Translations under genes and position numbers: made by a program | Source: Peribacillus simplex NBRC 15720 = DSM 1321 | Lineage (GTDB): Bacteria; Bacillota; Bacilli; Bacillales; DSM-1321 | Assembly: GCF_002243645.1 (NCBI RefSeq) | Contig: NZ_CP017704.1 | Coordinates: 597,501-661,500, forward strand | Direction of reading: 5' to 3' | DNA length: 64,000 bases | The notes under the pieces: model-generated | Databases searched by the model: none | What the model was told of the DNA's origin: nothing | The model's input: only the letters and a program-made list of their open reading frames with translations | In this document: piece after piece, positions 61,399-64,000 of the stretch | Numbering within the stretch: the stretch's first letter is position 1 | How the letters are laid out: every line of letters begins with the position of its first letter

Positions 61399-61686
61399 AT
61401 GGACTTCCCAACCATCCATACAAACTTTTGGGATGCAGTGATAGCCATTCCTACCATCATGATTCTTACTCAACTTATAAAGGTCATGTTTCGGATTCCT
61501 CCTAAATTCATCCCAAGCATCGCTTTGGGACTTGGCTTATTCATTTCCATTTTCATAAGCCATCGTCATCATTTGGTTGCTGGAATTTTCATGGGCTGGT
61601 TTTATGGCTATGCAAGCATAGGCAATTATGCTGCACTCAAAACTGGTATTTTGTCATATAGAGAATCCTATCCAAAGGCGGATTAA
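61399..61686 (+). CDS. Holin-like membrane protein
   Basis: A 95-residue protein with three hydrophobic segments (AVIAIPTIMILTQLIKVMF, IPSIALGLGLFISIFISH, VAGIFMGWFYGYASIGNYAALK) and a short charged tail. The layout and the GxxxGxxYGYAxxGxYxxxK ending are typical of phage holin-like proteins found singly in Bacillus chromosomes. AAGGTGGTG precedes the ATG. Not within a recognisable prophage. Confidence 0.65.
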   Translation: MDFPTIHTNFWDAVIAIPTIMILTQLIKVMFRIPPKFIPSIALGLGLFISIFISHRHHLVAGIFMGWFYGYASIGNYAALKTGILSYRESYPKAD

Positions 61687-61904
61687 ATCTATACAGGTTA
61701 TCCTCGTTGCATTTCATCAATCTATTTTATTGCTAGGAGACCTGACTTGCTTATATCCCCATATAACGCCCATAAATTTAACACATTAATTAACAATTAC
61801 GACTTGGCTGTTTCCTTTGGCTGAATAGCCATCACCCTTGTTAACCCTATCATTTCACACCTCCCTCTCATTTCATCCAAAAAACACCTTCTCAATTAAG
61901 AGAA

Positions 61905-62360
61905 GGTATCAGTTTGTCGACAAAAGGAGGTTCGGAATGCTCTCACCTCGAAACATGATTTTAAAAGTAAACTTCCTTCATGTTTTTTTACTCGTTTATA
62001 CTGAGGAAACCCCCACTCGATTGAAGTAATTTGTGACACTCCTGCCGAATATCTGGCTATACGAGACCCACAGACGCATGCGGCGAGGAGGCTTGGCAGT
62101 GAGTTGGCGGAAAGGGAGCGGATTTCTGAAAACGGCTGGAATTTTTTTTGAGGGTTTCTTAAAATTGAACGTGATTGGAACGTAGGGCACTCGCTTTCCC
62201 GGGCGGTCCGCCCTCGGCGCTCTATGCGCCTGTGGGGTCTCCCATAGACGCGCTTATCCCGCAGGAGTCTCGTACCTTCCGTTCCAATCAACTGGAATGT
62301 TTTTCAGAAAAAAACTGTAGGCAAACAGACTTTCTGCGAATTTGTCTACATTCTGATACC
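61905..62360. mobile_element. 456-bp inserted repeat element with terminal inverted repeats
   Basis: Ends GGTATCAGtttGTcGACAAA and (inverted) GGTATCAGaatGTaGACAAA are 20-bp imperfect terminal repeats. A 17-bp sequence TCTCAATTAAGAGAAGG lies on both outer sides (61890-61906 and 62362-62378). The GC-rich interior contains two head-to-head copies of a long dispersed repeat of Bacillaceae (GGAACGGAAGG...GAGACTCCTGCGGGA type). No credible coding sequence. Looks like a non-autonomous, MITE-like element. Confidence 0.6.
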
Positions 62361-62386
62361 CTCTCAATTAAGAGAAGGCCTTTCAC

Positions 62387-63979
62387 CTATTTCTCAATAT
62401 AGACCGAACGAATCAGCGTCCGGATTCTTTCAGTACCATCCACATTTTTTTCCTTGACATCAATTGTTACATTATAAACACCTGACTTAGGTACTTCTGG
62501 AAGGGCACCAGTAAAATTTTCGGTATCCATTACCTTAATGGAGCTTTTTTCACTAATTTCATTACCGCTTTCATCTATTAGATGAACCAAAAATGTTGTG
62601 CTGATCGGCCTTTTTTTATCATTCATTGGGTTCTTTATTAAAAATTTTGCATCTTTTTGCTTAACTTTACCGGCCATACTTAATGTAATGGGATGCTTTT
62701 CGTTAAATTGTGCTGTGAACAAGTAGGCGTCTTTTGGCGATTTAGTCTTCATTCGCACTTTCCAGTCCCCAATTTCAAGGTTATTTCTATAGAATGATTG
62801 GATGGTTGCGCCATTAAAAAAGGAAGTTTCATTTTTGGCTGAATGAACTTTTAAGGAAGGTGAATACTTTTTATTGGATGGAGAAATTAATTCAACCTCA
62901 ACATCATTTGAGGCTGTATATATGGTTATATTACCTGGGGCTGCTTCATTTACATGGAAACTTTGTTCGATCCAGACATTTTGTTTCAGGACATCACCCA
63001 AAACGGTTTGAGCGAGTTCGGTTGTGATGACATCATCTTCTACTCGTTCTTTATAGTTGACATTAAATTCAGGAACCCCAGCGATGGAAGTGCTTCTTAA
63101 ATAGGGTTCAATTCTTGAAAATACAGCTGAACCGACTCGAATATTGTCGTGATCAAAGTTGGCATCCGTAAATAAATGTGTTCCGTAGGGTATTTTTGTA
63201 CTCCATACATTCACTAGTCCATCATTTTCTCCATATGAAGATAAATATTGTCCCCCCATTGATAAAGCTGAAAGAACCGGGCCTCTGTTCATACCTGCCA
63301 CAGTAAAATACATGTTTTTACGTGAGTTAACATGGTTATCCGTGACAGAACGAAATTCCGCCATTTTACCAACTTGTAAAGAATAAGTTCCTTCATCTTT
63401 TTGACCTAATAAGGAACCAAGCCAGCCCGCATACCAGCTATAAGCCAAATCAGCTAGGTAAGAACCATGATGAGGGGAAGCTAAAGTGATGACCCTTCCA
63501 ACATATTGGTGTGCTCCATAGTGCACTAGAGCCGATTGGGTGTCTGGCCCTCCTTTGCTGTGAGCTATAATATTTACTTTTTCGCCCCCGAAATGGTTAC
63601 TGATTTCTGAAAGCATTTGAGCTAAAAGCCTTCCATTAGCATATTGGCTCACTGATCCGTTTCCAGCTGAATCATGAAGCTGAACAAAAACAGTTTGGTA
63701 GCCTGCTTCATACGCCTTGGTATACATATCATTGACACCATGATATTCCGTTTCACCGTACCAGCTGGTTGAACTGCTGTTTTTCCCTTGAACAAACACG
63801 ATCGGTGGTTTCTCTGTGTCAAGATTGGGAGGAATGCTGCCTAGAAACCAATCCCCTGGACTGAAGGTTTCGGAGGGCGGTTTCAATTTTCCTGCTGAGG
63901 AAATGTCTGGCTTAGCCATAATTACTATGGTTAGAATGAGGACAAGAAAAACGACATAATTGATTACATTCCTTTTCAA
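62387..63979 (-). CDS. Secreted alpha/beta-hydrolase lipase/esterase
   Basis: A 530-residue exported lipase. Signal segment (VINYVVFLVLILTIVIMAKPDISSAG), then the lipase domain: PPIVFVQGKNSSSTSWYG, nucleophile Ser141 in NIIAHSKGGPDTQSAL (AHSxGG box with Ala replacing the first Gly, as in Bacillus lipases), ITLASPHHGSYLADLAY, and the Asp/His region GENDGLVNVWSTKIPYGTH...NFDHDNIRVG. The C-terminal 200 residues form beta-sandwich-like domains (FNGATIQSFYRNNLEIGDWKVRM resembles a pre-protease/Ig-type module) perhaps for substrate or wall binding. Confidence 0.88.
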   Translation of the reverse strand: MKRNVINYVVFLVLILTIVIMAKPDISSAGKLKPPSETFSPGDWFLGSIPPNLDTEKPPIVFVQGKNSSSTSWYGETEYHGVNDMYTKAYEAGYQTVFVQLHDSAGNGSVSQYANGRLLAQMLSEISNHFGGEKVNIIAHSKGGPDTQSALVHYGAHQYVGRVITLASPHHGSYLADLAYSWYAGWLGSLLGQKDEGTYSLQVGKMAEFRSVTDNHVNSRKNMYFTVAGMNRGPVLSALSMGGQYLSSYGENDGLVNVWSTKIPYGTHLFTDANFDHDNIRVGSAVFSRIEPYLRSTSIAGVPEFNVNYKERVEDDVITTELAQTVLGDVLKQNVWIEQSFHVNEAAPGNITIYTASNDVEVELISPSNKKYSPSLKVHSAKNETSFFNGATIQSFYRNNLEIGDWKVRMKTKSPKDAYLFTAQFNEKHPITLSMAGKVKQKDAKFLIKNPMNDKKRPISTTFLVHLIDESGNEISEKSSIKVMDTENFTGALPEVPKSGVYNVTIDVKEKNVDGTERIRTLIRSVYIEK

Positions 63980-64000
63980 TTGTTATCTCCTCCAATATCC

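Noticed and set aside
61399-61686. Prophage remnant around the holin-like gene
   Set aside because: No other phage gene is nearby; isolated holin-like genes are common in Bacillus.
61896-62291. 131-codon Arg-rich frame in the GC-rich repeat element
   Set aside because: Such frames arise in this dispersed repeat in many Bacillaceae; antisense and alternative frames are equally open.

Overview
The window looks like chromosome of a low-GC, spore-forming Bacillaceae species. A Peribacillus or Bacillus simplex-type organism is my guess from gene content, not a proof. The strongest anchor is the right-hand half, which keeps the Bacillus subtilis order lexA-yneA-yneB-ynzC-tkt-sirA(yneE)-yneF-ynzD-ccdA-yneI-yneJ-yneK-cotM, with extra genes inserted. 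Most genes are on the minus strand. I see no rRNA, tRNA or CRISPR array.

Region 1-13 kb is accessory DNA. It holds two complete IS110-family transposases, a plasmid-like two-gene ribbon-helix-helix operon, a lipoprotein, a truncated DUF2199 gene, a PadR/DUF1048/DUF1048 operon, broken serine recombinases, a YtrBCA-like ABC transporter/GntR operon framed by a 19-bp direct repeat, and a Ktr/Trk potassium channel subunit. Two families of short dispersed repeats run through it.

Region 13-20 kb is a GABA-catabolism cluster: gabT, a PAS-sigma54 activator, gabP and gabD, with a textbook -24/-12 promoter in front of gabT. A 5'-truncated IS110 relic follows. Region 21-27 kb has a YibE/F membrane-protein pair behind a terminator-like leader hairpin, a CapA-like protein, and decayed genes (recombinase, citrate-type transporter, glycolate-oxidase Fe-S subunit).

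Region 28-38 kb is an aromatic-acid cluster: an adenine-deaminase-like amidohydrolase, a benzoate-CoA-ligase-family enzyme, a PaaA-D-B-C type di-iron oxygenase, an MBL hydrolase, a PaaX regulator, a hotdog thioesterase and an enoyl-CoA hydratase. The zinc ribbon normally at the end of PaaD is a separate 59-codon gene at the end of the oxygenase operon. PaaK, PaaE, PaaZ, PaaH and PaaJ are not present, so the substrate may not be phenylacetate.

Region 38-64 kb carries cotM, sbcCD, yneK, a TsuA/TusA-like thiosulfate uptake pair, ccdC/ccdA with a broken yneI between them, a Spo0E-like phosphatase (ynzD), a DoxX gene behind MhqR-like sites, a secreted protein with a small membrane partner, an old-yellow-enzyme reductase, thioredoxin, an IDEAL-domain protein, an Rrf2 regulator, sirA, tkt and the divergent lexA/yneA SOS locus with three LexA boxes. 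It ends with a broken glucosaminidase, a holin-like protein, a 456-bp inserted repeat element and a secreted lipase.

The observations I rate highest are the dispersed repeat whose hairpin arms change but stay paired, the placement of all three IS110 copies beside it, the split-PaaD oxygenase cluster, and the attenuator-like leader of the YibE/F operon.
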